The translations under genes and the position numbers were made by a program. Below the pieces are notes generated by a model. That model had not been told where the DNA came from. It worked only from the letters and a program-made list of their open reading frames with translations, and did no database searches. From positions 7,812,001 through 7,876,000 of the forward strand of contig NZ_CP108002.1 in assembly GCF_041435055.1 (NCBI RefSeq): a stretch of DNA of 64,000 bases, written 5' to 3'. The stretch is from Streptomyces sp. NBC_00341. Its GTDB lineage: Bacteria > Actinomycetota > Actinomycetes > Streptomycetales > Streptomycetaceae. Below are positions 18,266 to 27,783 of this stretch, piece by piece (position 1 is the stretch's first letter; every line of letters begins with the position of its first letter).

Positions 18266-18391
18266 TGCCGCACCGCCGCTCGTCTCTGCCCGGTCCACCC
18301 GATTCAGGGGAAGGACCCTAGCCGAGGCGAACGGGCCTGGCGATGCTCCGGGCGACCGGCGCCCCGGGCGCCGATTAGGATCGACCTCCTG

Positions 18392-20029
18392 ATGACTGCC
18401 ACCCTCGTCGCCAAGGACCTCGCCGCCGGACACGGCGACCGCACTCTCTTCGCCGAACTCGACCTCGTGGTCGCTCCCGGTGATGTGATCGGTCTCGTCG
18501 GAGTCAACGGCGCCGGAAAATCGTCGCTCCTGCGCCTGCTCGCCGGGCTCGACCAGCCGGAGGAGGGGGAGCTGCGGCTCTCCCCGCCCACCGCCACCGT
18601 CGGCCACCTCCCGCAGGAACCGGAGCGGCGCCCCGAGGAGACGGTGCGGGAGTTCCTGGCCCGCCGGACCGGAGTCGCCGAGGCCCAGTCGACGATGGAC
18701 GCCGCCACCCAGGCCCTCGTGGACGGGGCACCCGGCTCCGACGACGCGTACTCCGAGTCGCTGGAACGCTGGCTCGCCCTCGGCGGCGCCGACCTGGACG
18801 AACGGGCCGAGGAGGTGGCCGCGGAGCTCGGGCTGACTGTCGGCCTCGACCTGCCGATGACCACCCTCTCAGGCGGCCAGGCGGCCCGCGTGGGCCTCGC
18901 CTCGCTGCTGCTCTCCCGTTACGACATCTTCCTGCTCGACGAACCCACCAACGACCTCGACCTCGACGGCCTGGAACGGCTCGAACGGTACGTCTCCGGG
19001 CTCCGCGCCGGCACGGTCGTCATCAGTCACGACCGCGAGTTCCTGATGCGCACGGTCACCAAGGTCCTCGAACTCGACCTCGCCCAGCAGCAGATCAACC
19101 TCTACGGCGGCGGCTACGCCGCCTACCTGGAGGAGCGCGAGCGGGCCCGCAGGCACGCCCGGGAGGAGTTCGAGGAGTTCGCGGACAAGCGCTCCGCGCT
19201 CGAAGGCCGCGCCCTCATGCAGCGCTCCTGGATGGACAAGGGCGTCAGGAACGCGCGCCGCAAGGCCGGCGACTCCGACAAGATGGCCCGCAAGTTCCGG
19301 AGCGAGTCGAGCGAGAAGCAGGCCGCGAAGGCCCGCCAGACCCAGCGCATGATCGAGCGGCTCGATGTCGTGGAGGAGCCGCGCAAGGAGTGGGAGCTGC
19401 GGATGGAGATCGCCTCCGCCCCGCGCTCCGGCTCCGTCGTGGCGACCCTGCGCGAGGCGCGGGTCACACTCGGGGACTTCGCGTTCGGCCCGGTCTCGCT
19501 CCAGATCGACTGGGCGGACCGGATCGCCATCACCGGAGCCAACGGCGCCGGGAAGTCGACGCTGCTCGCCGCCCTGCTCGGCCGCCTCCCGCTGGACTCG
19601 GGGCACGCGAGCCTGGGCTCCGGCGTGGTGGTGGGGGAGGTGGACCAGGCGCGGAAGCTGTTCCACGGCACGGAATCGCTGCTGGAGGCGTTCTGCGCGG
19701 CCGTCCCCGACACGGAACTGGCCGAGGTCCGCACGCTCCTCGCCAAATTCGGCCTGCGCGCCGATCACGTGATGCGCCCCGCGACCACCCTCTCCCCGGG
19801 CGAGCGGACCCGCTCCGCGCTCGCCCTGCTCCAGGGCCGGGGCGTCAACCTCCTTGTCCTGGACGAGCCCACGAACCACCTCGACCTGCCGGCGATCGAG
19901 CAGCTGGAGTCGGCGCTCGACTCGTACAAGGGGACGCTGCTGCTGGTCACGCACGACCGCCGGATGCTGGAGGCGGTCCGCACGACGCGCCGCGTCGAGG
20001 TGGCGGCGGGACGGCTGACGGAGAGCTGA
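18392..20029 (+). CDS. ABC-F family ATP-binding protein
   Basis: A 545-residue soluble protein with two ABC domains and no membrane segments. The first Walker A is GVNGAGKSSLL with signature LSGGQAARVGLASLLLS. The second Walker A is GANGAGKSTLL with signature LSPGERTRSALALLQ. Between them lies a charged, helical linker (ARRHAREEFEEFADKRSAL and following) that reaches into the ribosome in ABC-F proteins. Members either act in translation or protect ribosomes from antibiotics. Nothing adjacent is an antibiotic cluster, so a specific resistance role cannot be claimed. Confidence 0.92.
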   Translation: MTATLVAKDLAAGHGDRTLFAELDLVVAPGDVIGLVGVNGAGKSSLLRLLAGLDQPEEGELRLSPPTATVGHLPQEPERRPEETVREFLARRTGVAEAQSTMDAATQALVDGAPGSDDAYSESLERWLALGGADLDERAEEVAAELGLTVGLDLPMTTLSGGQAARVGLASLLLSRYDIFLLDEPTNDLDLDGLERLERYVSGLRAGTVVISHDREFLMRTVTKVLELDLAQQQINLYGGGYAAYLEERERARRHAREEFEEFADKRSALEGRALMQRSWMDKGVRNARRKAGDSDKMARKFRSESSEKQAAKARQTQRMIERLDVVEEPRKEWELRMEIASAPRSGSVVATLREARVTLGDFAFGPVSLQIDWADRIAITGANGAGKSTLLAALLGRLPLDSGHASLGSGVVVGEVDQARKLFHGTESLLEAFCAAVPDTELAEVRTLLAKFGLRADHVMRPATTLSPGERTRSALALLQGRGVNLLVLDEPTNHLDLPAIEQLESALDSYKGTLLLVTHDRRMLEAVRTTRRVEVAAGRLTES

Positions 20030-20054
20030 GACCGGAGAGCCCGGTCGACCGTGC

Positions 20055-20233
20055 TGGTATGCCAAATGCGGTGAGCGTGAATCCCCTGTGCTTCGAGTGA
20101 GGCTTGAATTCCGACTTATTTCTCATAACTCCTGAAGGTGCGGGCACTTGGTATGCCAAGTGTTAGTGTCGCCTTGTTCCGGCCCGGGAGTCGCCGTTCC
20201 CGTCGCCCGGCCGGAACGCGACCGGTATACCCG
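20055..20233. promoter_or_regulatory. operator-like sites (GGTATRCC) upstream of the amidohydrolase/GntR operon
   Basis: Three related sites lie in the 221-base spacer before the gene at 20251: TGGTATGCCA (20055-20064), CTTGGTATGCCAAG (20147-20160, perfect arms) and CGGTATACCCG (20223-20233). The same core, GGTATACC, recurs twice at the far end of the locus (29479-29486, 29613-29620). These palindromes have the size expected for a GntR/FCD regulator, and such a gene lies at 21726. A TTGAAT / TAACTC pair near 20104-20131 may be the promoter. Confidence 0.6.
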
Positions 20234-20250
20234 CACCCGCAGGAGGCCCC

Positions 20251-21729
20251 GTGCGAACCCGCTGGCGTGCCACCCACGTCCTCGCCCACCGCGACGGCGG
20301 CCACGCGCTCCTGCGGGACGGCGAGATCGTGTGGGAGGGCGACACGATCAGCTACGTCGGACGCGGCTACGACGGCCCCGTCGACGCCGAACTGGACCTG
20401 GGCGAGGCCCTGGTGATGCCCGGACTCATCGACCTCGACGCGCTCACCGACATCGACCACCTGGTCCTGGACTCCTGGACGCCGCCCGACCGAGCCGCCG
20501 GACTCCTCTGGTCGCAGGAGTACTTCGACCACCGCAGGCACGACGTCCTCACCCCGGCGGAACGGGCCACCGTCCGCGAGTACGCCCTGGTCCAGCTGGC
20601 CCTGCACGGCATCACCACGTACATGCCCATCGCCTCCGAGGTCCACAGCGCCTGGGCCGAGCCGTACGACGAACTCGTCACCATGGCCGAGACCTCCCGG
20701 CGCATCGGACTGCGCGGCTACCTGGGCCCCGCCTACCGCTCCGGCGTCAACGTGGCCCGCCCCGACGGCGGGCGGCACGTCGCCTTCGAAGAGGAGCGGG
20801 GCCGCGCCGGACTGCGGGACGCCGAGCGCTTCCTCGACCACACCGCCGAGCTGGGCGACCCGCTCGTCAACGGGGTCCTGCTGCCCTGCCGCATCGAGAC
20901 GCTCACCGAGGAGCTGCTGCGCGAGACCGCCGCGCTCGCGCGACGCCGCGACGTCCCCGTACGCCTGCACTGCCTCCAGGGCCTGCACGAACGCGACCTC
21001 GTACGGGAGACGCACCACGCCACCCCGCTGGAACTGCTGGCCCGCACCGGCCTCCTGGACACCCGGCTGCTCGTGCCGCACGGCGTCTTCACCGACCGCC
21101 ACCCCTCGGTCCACGGTGAGGACCGGGGCGAACTGGCCACCCTCGCCGGGGCCGGTGTCTCCGTCATCCACTGCCCGCAGACCTCGCTGCGCTACGGACA
21201 GGTCCTGCACTCCTTCGGCGCCTACCGGCGCGCGGGCATCAACCTCTGCCTGGGCACCGACTCCTTCCCGCCCGACCTGATCCGGGGCATGGACACGGGC
21301 GTCCACCTCGCGAAGACCGCCGACGGCCGGGCGGACGCCGCACCCGCCGAGCACTACGTCGAGGCGGCCACCCTCGGCGGGGCCCGCGCGCTGGGCCGCG
21401 ACGACCTCGGACGGCTGGAGCGCGGTGCGCAGGCGGACCTGGTCGCGTTCCGGCTCGACGACATCCGCGACGGCGTCCAGGACGACCCCGTCCGCACCTT
21501 CCTGCTCAACGGCACCGCCCGGCAGGCCACCCACTCAGTCGTGGCGGGACGCCCCGTCATGACCGACGGCCGTATCCCCGGCACCGACCTGGCCAACCTG
21601 CGCCGCCGGGCACAGGAACTCTTCGAGAGGATGCGTGAGGGCTACGCCGAGCGCGACGTGCACCGCCGGAGTGCCGACGCGCTGTTCCCGCCGACCTTCC
21701 CGCCGTTCGAGGAGACGACATCACGATGA
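20251..21729 (+). CDS. amidohydrolase family protein (chlorohydrolase-like) with altered metal site
   Basis: A 492-residue protein of the amidohydrolase superfamily, similar in layout to chlorohydrolase/deaminase proteins (TrzN/AtzA/SsnA). The later catalytic positions are present: LHCLQG, VPHGVF and LGTDSFP. The first metal motif is not: the usual PGxIDxHxH segment reads VMPGLIDLDALTDIDH, so the HxH pair is replaced by Asp and Leu. It may bind metal differently. GTG start with AGGAGG 7 bases upstream. It is translationally coupled (ATGA) to the GntR gene and likely degrades a compound brought in by the transporter at 23764-29390. Confidence 0.82.
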   Translation: MRTRWRATHVLAHRDGGHALLRDGEIVWEGDTISYVGRGYDGPVDAELDLGEALVMPGLIDLDALTDIDHLVLDSWTPPDRAAGLLWSQEYFDHRRHDVLTPAERATVREYALVQLALHGITTYMPIASEVHSAWAEPYDELVTMAETSRRIGLRGYLGPAYRSGVNVARPDGGRHVAFEEERGRAGLRDAERFLDHTAELGDPLVNGVLLPCRIETLTEELLRETAALARRRDVPVRLHCLQGLHERDLVRETHHATPLELLARTGLLDTRLLVPHGVFTDRHPSVHGEDRGELATLAGAGVSVIHCPQTSLRYGQVLHSFGAYRRAGINLCLGTDSFPPDLIRGMDTGVHLAKTADGRADAAPAEHYVEAATLGGARALGRDDLGRLERGAQADLVAFRLDDIRDGVQDDPVRTFLLNGTARQATHSVVAGRPVMTDGRIPGTDLANLRRRAQELFERMREGYAERDVHRRSADALFPPTFPPFEETTSR

Positions 21730-22400
21730 CGACGACCGAATCGCCCGACGCCAGTGAGTCCCACGCGGACCACGCCGAGCACACGATCCGGGCCGGCATC
21801 CTGTCCGGCACCTACCCGCCCGGTTCCCGGCTGCGGGAACGCGAACTCTCCGAGGCCCTGGGCTTCTCCCGTATCCCCGTCCGTGAAGCACTCACCCGGC
21901 TGACCGGCGAAGGCCTCGTCGTGATCTCCCCGCGGCGCGGCGCCTCCGTACGCAACCTCTCGCTGCGCGATGTCGCGGAACTCTTCGACCTGCGCCTGAG
22001 CCTGGAGGTGTTCGCCGCCCGCAGGGCCGCGGAGGCCTGCGCGGCCGGACGCGGCGGCGACCGGCTGCGCGCCCTCATGGAGGCGGCGCAGGACGCCACC
22101 CGGCGCGGCGACGCCCACGAGATCCCGGCCGCCAACACCGCGCTGCACGCCGAGATCGTCGCGATGACCGGCAACCGGCTGCTCCAGGACGCGCTCCAGC
22201 CCTCACTCGGCCTGGTGCAGTGGCTGTTCACCCTCACCGGCGGCCTCGACCCGAGCGTCCAGTGCGCCGAGCACCAGGACATCTGCGCCGCCATCTACGC
22301 GGGCAAGCCCGATCTGGCCGACGCCCTCGCCTACGCGCACATCGAGCGCGGCCGGGGCCCGTCCCTGGCGAAGCTGGCCGAGGTGCTGCCGGCCGAGTGA
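21726..22400 (+). CDS. GntR-family regulator with FCD sensor domain
   Basis: A 224-residue FadR-subfamily regulator. The winged helix-turn-helix is at about residues 18-78 (PPGSRLRERELSEALGFSRI, PVREALTRLTGEGLVV). A helical FCD domain follows, with the metal-ligand pattern D..R in LFDLRLSLE and histidines in ALHAEIVAMTGN and AEHQDICAAI. Its ATG overlaps the stop of the amidohydrolase gene. It probably represses this locus by binding the GGTATRCC palindromes at both outer ends; the ligand is likely a substrate or intermediate (inference). Confidence 0.92.
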   Translation: MTTTESPDASESHADHAEHTIRAGILSGTYPPGSRLRERELSEALGFSRIPVREALTRLTGEGLVVISPRRGASVRNLSLRDVAELFDLRLSLEVFAARRAAEACAAGRGGDRLRALMEAAQDATRRGDAHEIPAANTALHAEIVAMTGNRLLQDALQPSLGLVQWLFTLTGGLDPSVQCAEHQDICAAIYAGKPDLADALAYAHIERGRGPSLAKLAEVLPAE

Positions 22401-22483
22401 CCCGCCCGGCCGGCGCCGTCCGGTCCGGGCCCCGACCCACCCCGACCGCCGGCACCCGGCGGCCAACCGAGGAGATGCACCAC

Positions 22484-23695
22484 ATGCTGATCACAGACGT
22501 CCGTCCCTGGGGCGGCGAGCCCTGCGACATCGAGATCAAGGACGGCGTGATAGCGGCGATCACCCCGCACGACCCCGCCCGGACCGTCACGGGCGACACC
22601 GTGGCCGGCCGGGGGCGGCTCGCGCTGCCCTCGTTCTCAGACGTCCACTGCCACCTCGACTCCACCCGCATCGGGCTGCCCTTCCGCCCCCACACGGGCA
22701 AGCCCGGCGTCTGGGGCATGACGATGAACGACCGCGCGCACTGGCGCGAGGACGAGTGGACCGTCGCCCAGCGGGCCACCTACACCCTGGGCCGCATGAT
22801 CGAGCGCGGCACGACCCGGGTGCGCAGCTACGCGCAGATCGACGCGGACTGCGGACTGGAGCGCTTCGAGGGAGTCCTCGCGGCCAAGGAGGCGCACGCC
22901 GGCCGGTGCGAGGTCGAGATCATGGCCTTCCCGCAGGCCGGCCTCTTCAAGGAGAAGGGCGTGCCGGAGCTGATGGACCAGGCACTGGCCTCCGGCGCGG
23001 CCGTGGTCGGCGGCATCGACCCGTGCACCCTGGACCGCGACCCCGTCCGCCACCTCGACGTCGTCTTCGGTCTGGCCGAGCGCCACCAGGCGCCGATCGA
23101 CATCCACCTGCACGAGCCCGGCGCACTCGGCGTGTTCAGCGTCGACCTCATCCTGGAGCGGGTGCGCGCCCTCGGCATGGCCGGGCAGGTCACGCTCTCG
23201 CACGCCTACGAACTCGGCACCGTGGACGAGGCGACGACGCGGCGCCTCACCGAGGAGTTCGCGGAGCTGGACATCGCGATGGCGACCATCGCCCCGGCCC
23301 AGCAGCAGCACGCCCTTCCGCTGGCCGGGCTCACCGCCGCCGGAGTGCGGGTCGGCCTGGGCGAGGACGGCCAGCGCGACTTCTGGTCCCCGTACGGCAA
23401 CGGCGACATGCTGGACCGCACCTGGCAGCTCGCCTTCACCAACCGCTACCGGGCCGACGAGCTGATCGAGCACTGCGTGGCCGTCGCCACCCGGGGTGGC
23501 CACTCGATCCTCCAGGGCGGTCCGGAGCGACTGACGTCCGTCGCGGACCGGCCGGGCGTCGCCGTGGGTGACCCCGCCGATCTGCTGCTGGTCGAGGGCG
23601 AGACCGTCGCCTCCGCCGTGATGGACCGCAGCGACGACCGCACGGTCCTGCACGCGGGCCGCGTCGTCGCCGACGGCCTGGAGCTCGTCGGCTGA
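22484..23695 (+). CDS. amidohydrolase family protein, cytosine-deaminase-like
   Basis: A 403-residue metal-dependent hydrolase. It has the complete first metal motif in PSFSDVHCHLDSTRIG, then DIHLHEPG, LSHAYELG and the aspartate in GLGEDGQRDFW. The HxHxDxT pattern and overall length resemble cytosine deaminase and related N-heterocycle deaminases. I chose ATG 22484 because GAGGAG lies 9 bases upstream; ATG 22475 is immediately after that site. It follows the GntR gene by 83 bases in the same direction. Together with the 20251 gene it may carry out successive hydrolytic steps on an imported nitrogen compound. Confidence 0.87.
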   Translation: MLITDVRPWGGEPCDIEIKDGVIAAITPHDPARTVTGDTVAGRGRLALPSFSDVHCHLDSTRIGLPFRPHTGKPGVWGMTMNDRAHWREDEWTVAQRATYTLGRMIERGTTRVRSYAQIDADCGLERFEGVLAAKEAHAGRCEVEIMAFPQAGLFKEKGVPELMDQALASGAAVVGGIDPCTLDRDPVRHLDVVFGLAERHQAPIDIHLHEPGALGVFSVDLILERVRALGMAGQVTLSHAYELGTVDEATTRRLTEEFAELDIAMATIAPAQQQHALPLAGLTAAGVRVGLGEDGQRDFWSPYGNGDMLDRTWQLAFTNRYRADELIEHCVAVATRGGHSILQGGPERLTSVADRPGVAVGDPADLLLVEGETVASAVMDRSDDRTVLHAGRVVADGLELVG

Positions 23696-23712
23696 CCCCG
23701 GCCACGAACGCC

Positions 23713-23744
23713 GGAGCCCGTCCACCACGAGGTGGACGGGCTCC
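23713..23744. terminator. strong bidirectional terminator
   Basis: GGAGCCCGTCCACC and its exact complement make a 14-base perfect stem with an ACGA loop. It lies between the convergent amidohydrolase gene (stop 23695) and transporter operon (end 23764), and can serve both. Confidence 0.9.
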
Positions 23745-23763
23745 TTGGAATCCGGCAGCGGTG

Positions 23764-24828
23764 CTACGCGGCCGGCTTCGCGGCGTCCGGCACGGTGCCG
23801 TCGTCCGCGACCAGGTGGCACGCCACCTGACGAGGGGCCGGAGAGTCCGCCGTTCCCGGCAGTGTGCGCAGCTCGGGTGCCTCCGTACGGCATCGCGCGG
23901 TGGCCAGCGGGCACCGCGTGTGGAAGTGGCAGCCGGGCGGCGGGTCCAGCGGGCTCGGGAGGTCGCCGCCGAGCACGATCCGGCTGCGGCCACGCTGCTC
24001 GGCCGGGTCGGGCACCGGCGCCGCGGAGAGCAGCGCCTGCGTGTACGGGTGCTTCGGCGAGGCGAACAGCTCGGCGGCCGGGGCCTGTTCGACGATCCGG
24101 CCCAGGTACATCACCGCGATGCGGTCCGCCAGGTACTCCACGGCCGCGAGGTCGTGGGTGATGAACAGGCAGCCGAAGCCCCGGTCGCGCTGGAGGTCCG
24201 CGAGGAGGTTGAGGACGGACGCCTGCACGGACACGTCGAGCGCGGAGGTCGGCTCGTCGGCCACCAGCAGGTCGGGGGCGACCGACAGCGCACGGGCGAT
24301 CGACACCCGCTGGCGCTGGCCACCGGACAGCTCATGGGGATTGCGGTCCGCGATCTCGGGCCGCAGACCCACCTGCGCGAGGAGCTCGTCCACCCGGCGC
24401 GAGGCCTCGGCGCGGTTCGCCAGACCGTGCAGCCGCAGCGGCTCCGCGATGATCTGACGTATCGTCATCCTGGGGTTCAGGGAGGACGACGGGTCCTGGA
24501 ACACCAGATGGAAATCCTTGCGCAGCGGCCGCAGTTCACGCGGCGAGAGCGCGGTGATGTCTCTGCCGTTGATCTCCACACTGCCACCGGTCGGCCGGTC
24601 CAGGCGCACCACGCACCGCCCCACCGTCGACTTGCCGCTGCCCGACTCCCCGACGAGGCCCACGACCTCGCCGGGCATGATCGTCAACGACACCCCGTCC
24701 ACCGCCTTCACGGAGCCGCCGGACCCGTCGAAGTGCCGCTTCAGATCGTGCACGGCCAGTACCGGAGTGCCGGAGCCCGGAGTGCTGGAGCCCGGGGTGC
24801 GGGCGGGTGGGACGAGGCTGGCGCTCAT
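23764..24828 (-). CDS. oligopeptide/dipeptide ABC transporter ATPase, DppF/OppF type
   Basis: A 354-residue ABC ATPase. Walker A is [11 protein letters not shown], the signature [15 protein letters not shown] and Walker [14 protein letters not shown]. The C-terminal oligopeptide-transporter extension has the HPYTQALL motif and a cysteine cluster ([14 protein letters not shown]) that in this family can bind an Fe-S centre. It is the last gene of the five-gene importer operon, coupled (ATGA) to the DppD-type ATPase. With the two amidohydrolases nearby, the cargo may be a nitrogenous compound rather than a peptide. Confidence 0.93.
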   Translation of the reverse strand: MSASLVPPARTPGSSTPGSGTPVLAVHDLKRHFDGSGGSVKAVDGVSLTIMPGEVVGLVGESGSGKSTVGRCVVRLDRPTGGSVEINGRDITALSPRELRPLRKDFHLVFQDPSSSLNPRMTIRQIIAEPLRLHGLANRAEASRRVDELLAQVGLRPEIADRNPHELSGGQRQRVSIARALSVAPDLLVADEPTSALDVSVQASVLNLLADLQRDRGFGCLFITHDLAAVEYLADRIAVMYLGRIVEQAPAAELFASPKHPYTQALLSAAPVPDPAEQRGRSRIVLGGDLPSPLDPPPGCHFHTRCPLATARCRTEAPELRTLPGTADSPAPRQVACHLVADDGTVPDAAKPAA

Positions 24829-25895
24829 CGGTCGGTTCCCTTGCTCGCGGCGGGTCGTGACGGGGCGGACCCGGCCGCACCGGCCGGGTGGTGACAGGCG
24901 ATCAGATGAGTGCCGGCGGACCGGCTCAGCGGCGGGCGGTCCGTCAGGCAGTCCGCCTCCGCGAAGGCGCAGCGCGGGGCGAAGCTGCACCCCGCGGGCT
25001 GCTCGCGCAGATCGGGCACCAGGCCGGGGATCTCGTTGAGCCGGTCCCTGCCGTTCGCACCCCGGCTGCCGGGACGCAGTACGGCCCCGAGCAGGCCCCG
25101 GGTGTAGGGGTGCTGCGGAGAGGCGAACAGCTCGTCCACCGAGGCCTGTTCGACCGGGCGGCCCGCGTACATCACCAGGACCCGGTCGGCGGTGTCCGCG
25201 ACGACCCCGAGGTCGTGCGTGATCAGCACGATCGCGGTACCGAGCCGGTCCCGGAGCGAGCGGAGCACATCGAGGATGCCCGCCTGCACGGTCACGTCGA
25301 GGGCGGTCGTCGGCTCGTCGGCGATCAGGACCGCGGGGTCGCACGCGACGGCGATCGCGATCATCACGCGCTGCCGCATCCCGCCGGACAGCTGGTGCGG
25401 GTACTCGTCGACCCGCTTATGCGGGGCGGGGATGCCGACGATGCCGAGCAGTTCGACGGCCCGCTCCCTGGCCTCGCTCCGGCCGAGCCCCTGGTGGCGG
25501 CGGAGCACCTCGGTGATCTGCCGGCCGATGGTGAGCACCGGGTTGAGCGAGGTCATCGGCTCCTGGAAGATCATCGAAAGCCGGCGGCCGCGCAGCGAGC
25601 GCAGCCTCTTCTCCGGCGCGCCGACCAGCTCCTGGCCGTCCAGCGTGATGGACCCGCCGATCCGGGCGGTCGGCGGGAGCAGCCCCATCACGGCCATGGA
25701 GGTGACGGACTTGCCGCAGCCGGACTCGCCGACCACGGCCAGCACCTCGCCGGGCGCCAGTTCGTAGGAGACACCGTCCACGGCGTGCACGGTGCGCTCC
25801 GCGCCGTGGAAGGAGACCGTGAGATCGCGGACCCGCAGGACCGGCTCCGCGCTGCGCGCGGCGGCGGTCGCGGTGGACGTTTCGACTTCGGTCAC
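24825..25895 (-). CDS. oligopeptide/dipeptide ABC transporter ATPase, DppD/OppD type
   Basis: A 356-residue ABC ATPase. Walker A is [11 protein letters not shown], the signature [15 protein letters not shown] and Walker [31 protein letters not shown] and [14 protein letters not shown] form the OppD-type C-terminal region. GTG 25895 overlaps the stop of the permease gene (GTGA). It forms the nucleotide-binding heterodimer with the 23764 product. Confidence 0.93.
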   Translation of the reverse strand: MTEVETSTATAAARSAEPVLRVRDLTVSFHGAERTVHAVDGVSYELAPGEVLAVVGESGCGKSVTSMAVMGLLPPTARIGGSITLDGQELVGAPEKRLRSLRGRRLSMIFQEPMTSLNPVLTIGRQITEVLRRHQGLGRSEARERAVELLGIVGIPAPHKRVDEYPHQLSGGMRQRVMIAIAVACDPAVLIADEPTTALDVTVQAGILDVLRSLRDRLGTAIVLITHDLGVVADTADRVLVMYAGRPVEQASVDELFASPQHPYTRGLLGAVLRPGSRGANGRDRLNEIPGLVPDLREQPAGCSFAPRCAFAEADCLTDRPPLSRSAGTHLIACHHPAGAAGSAPSRPAASKGTDR

Positions 25896-26812
25896 CGGGA
25901 ACCTCCGCGGGGGTCGAGGATGTCGCGCACGCCGTCACCGAGCAGGTTGAACGCCAGAGTGGCGAGCACGATGACGAGACCGGGGAAGACCGCCATCCAG
26001 GGGGCGTCCGCGATGAACGGCTGGGCGCTGGAGAGCATCACGCCGAGCGAGGGCGAGGGCGGCTGCACCCCGAGACCGAGGAAGCTGAGCACCGCCTCGC
26101 CGATGATCGCGGACGGGATGCCCACGGTGGCCTGCACGATGAGGGTCGAGGTGGCGTTCGGCAGGATGTGGCGGAACAGGATCACGCCGTCGCCGCCGCC
26201 GTTGGCCGTCGCGGCACCGACGTAGTCCAGGTGCTTGAGCCGCAGGGTCTCCGCACGGGTGACGCGCACGATGCCCGGGATCTGCGAGATGCCGATCGCG
26301 ATGGTCGCGTTCTCCAGGGACGGGCCCATCACCGCGGCGAGTCCCACGGCCAGTACCAGGAACGGGAACGCCAGCATGGTGTCGGTCAGCCGGGAGACCG
26401 CCGTGTCGGCGAACTTCCCGTAGTAGCCGGCCACCAGCCCGAGCGGGACGGCGACGACGAAGGCCAGCAGCACGGCCAGCACTCCGACCTGCATGGACGC
26501 GGTGACACCGACGAGCACCCGGGACAGCTGGTCGCGGCCCAGGTCGTCGGTGCCCAGCCAGTGCGACCAGCTGGGCTCCCGCAGCGCCGCGTCGAAGTCC
26601 GGCAGCGCCGGGTCGTACGGGGCGATGAGCGGGGCGATCAGGGCGACGAGGACGAACACCGCGGAGAGCACCGCGCCCACGAGCGCCAGCCGGTTGCGCC
26701 GCAGCCGGCGCAGCGAGGTGGCGAGGCGCGCCGCACGGGTGGGCGGCCGGGACGCGGGAGGTGCCGTGGCGGCCGGCGCGGGCGCCGCCGCCGTCGACGG
26801 GGAGAGGGTCAT
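25892..26812 (-). CDS. oligopeptide/dipeptide ABC transporter permease, DppC type
   Basis: A 306-residue permease with an Ala/Pro-rich N-tail (about 25 residues) and about six membrane helices. Family motifs are WLGTDDLGRDQLSRVLVGVT and the EAA-like loop LDYVGAATANGGGD. NPL-type C-terminal residues include LLGDGVRDILDPR. ATG 26812 overlaps the DppB-type stop (ATGA). Confidence 0.93.
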   Translation of the reverse strand: MTLSPSTAAAPAPAATAPPASRPPTRAARLATSLRRLRRNRLALVGAVLSAVFVLVALIAPLIAPYDPALPDFDAALREPSWSHWLGTDDLGRDQLSRVLVGVTASMQVGVLAVLLAFVVAVPLGLVAGYYGKFADTAVSRLTDTMLAFPFLVLAVGLAAVMGPSLENATIAIGISQIPGIVRVTRAETLRLKHLDYVGAATANGGGDGVILFRHILPNATSTLIVQATVGIPSAIIGEAVLSFLGLGVQPPSPSLGVMLSSAQPFIADAPWMAVFPGLVIVLATLAFNLLGDGVRDILDPRGGSR

Positions 26813-27783
26813 CGGGAACCTCCGAGCCGGATGCGCGGGTCGACGACCGAGTACAGGAAGTCGACCAGCAGATTGATCAGGATGTAGGCGGCCGAGGTGA
26901 ACAGCACGACGCCCTGCACCATGGCGTAGTCACGGGTGAAGACCGCGTCGATGGTGAGCTTGCCGAAGCCGGGCAGCACGAAGACCTGCTCGGTGACGAC
27001 GGCCCCGGAGATCAGATGGCCGAGCTGCAGGCCCAGCACGGTGATCACGGTGACGAGCGAGTTGCGCAGCCCGTGCCGGCCGATCACCGCGGCCGGGGAC
27101 AGCCCCTTGGCGCGTGCGGTGCGCACGTAGTCCGAGGACATCGCGTCGATCATCGCGGCCCTGGTCTGGCGCATCACCACCGCGGCCAGGCCGGAGCCGA
27201 GCACGATGGCGGGCAGCACCAGTCGCCGCAGGTTCTCCAGCGGATCGGTGCTGAACGGTACGAAGCCGGAGGCCGCGAACACCGGCATGGCGATGGCGAA
27301 CACCAGCACCAGCACGATGCCCAGCCAGAAGGCGGGGATCGACATGCCGAGCAGGGCGATGCCGTTGGCCAGCCACTCCTCCGGCTTGCCGCGCCGCACG
27401 GCGGCCATGACCCCGGCCCCGATGCCGACGACCACGGCCATCAGCAGGGACAGCGCGGCCAGCTCCAGCGTGATGGGCAGGGCCTGGGTGATGGAGTCGA
27501 GCACCGGCAGCCCGGTGCGGGCCGAGGTGCCGAAGTCGCCCGTGGCCGCGTTGCTGACGTAACGCCAGTACTGGACGGCGATGTTGTCGTCGAGCCCGTA
27601 CTCGGAGCGGATCGCGGCCAGCACCTCCGGGGAGGTCTGCTCACCGGCGAGCGCCTGAGCGGTGTCGCCGGGCATCGCGCGGACCCCGAGGAACACGGTG
27701 ATGCTGACCAGCACCATCGTCACCAGCGACTGGCCGATACGGCGGCTCACGTACGACGTGAGCAGTCTGCGGAGGGTGGTCAC
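26809..27783 (-). CDS. oligopeptide/dipeptide ABC transporter permease, DppB type
   Basis: A 324-residue permease. The first helix is at about residues 12-36 (RRIGQSLVTMVLVSITVFLG). A large extracytoplasmic loop contains the typical YGLDDNIAVQYWRYVSNAAT. The EAA loop is DYVRTARAKGLSPAAVIGRH. The C-terminal LVDFLYSVVDPRIRLG is characteristic. GTG 27783 overlaps the stop of the binding-protein gene. Confidence 0.93.
   Translation of the reverse strand: MTTLRRLLTSYVSRRIGQSLVTMVLVSITVFLGVRAMPGDTAQALAGEQTSPEVLAAIRSEYGLDDNIAVQYWRYVSNAATGDFGTSARTGLPVLDSITQALPITLELAALSLLMAVVVGIGAGVMAAVRRGKPEEWLANGIALLGMSIPAFWLGIVLVLVFAIAMPVFAASGFVPFSTDPLENLRRLVLPAIVLGSGLAAVVMRQTRAAMIDAMSSDYVRTARAKGLSPAAVIGRHGLRNSLVTVITVLGLQLGHLISGAVVTEQVFVLPGFGKLTIDAVFTRDYAMVQGVVLFTSAAYILINLLVDFLYSVVDPRIRLGGSR

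Noticed and set aside
18392..20029. ABC-F protein as a marker of an antibiotic gene cluster
   Set aside because: Neighbours are unrelated housekeeping or catabolic genes and no biosynthetic genes are near.
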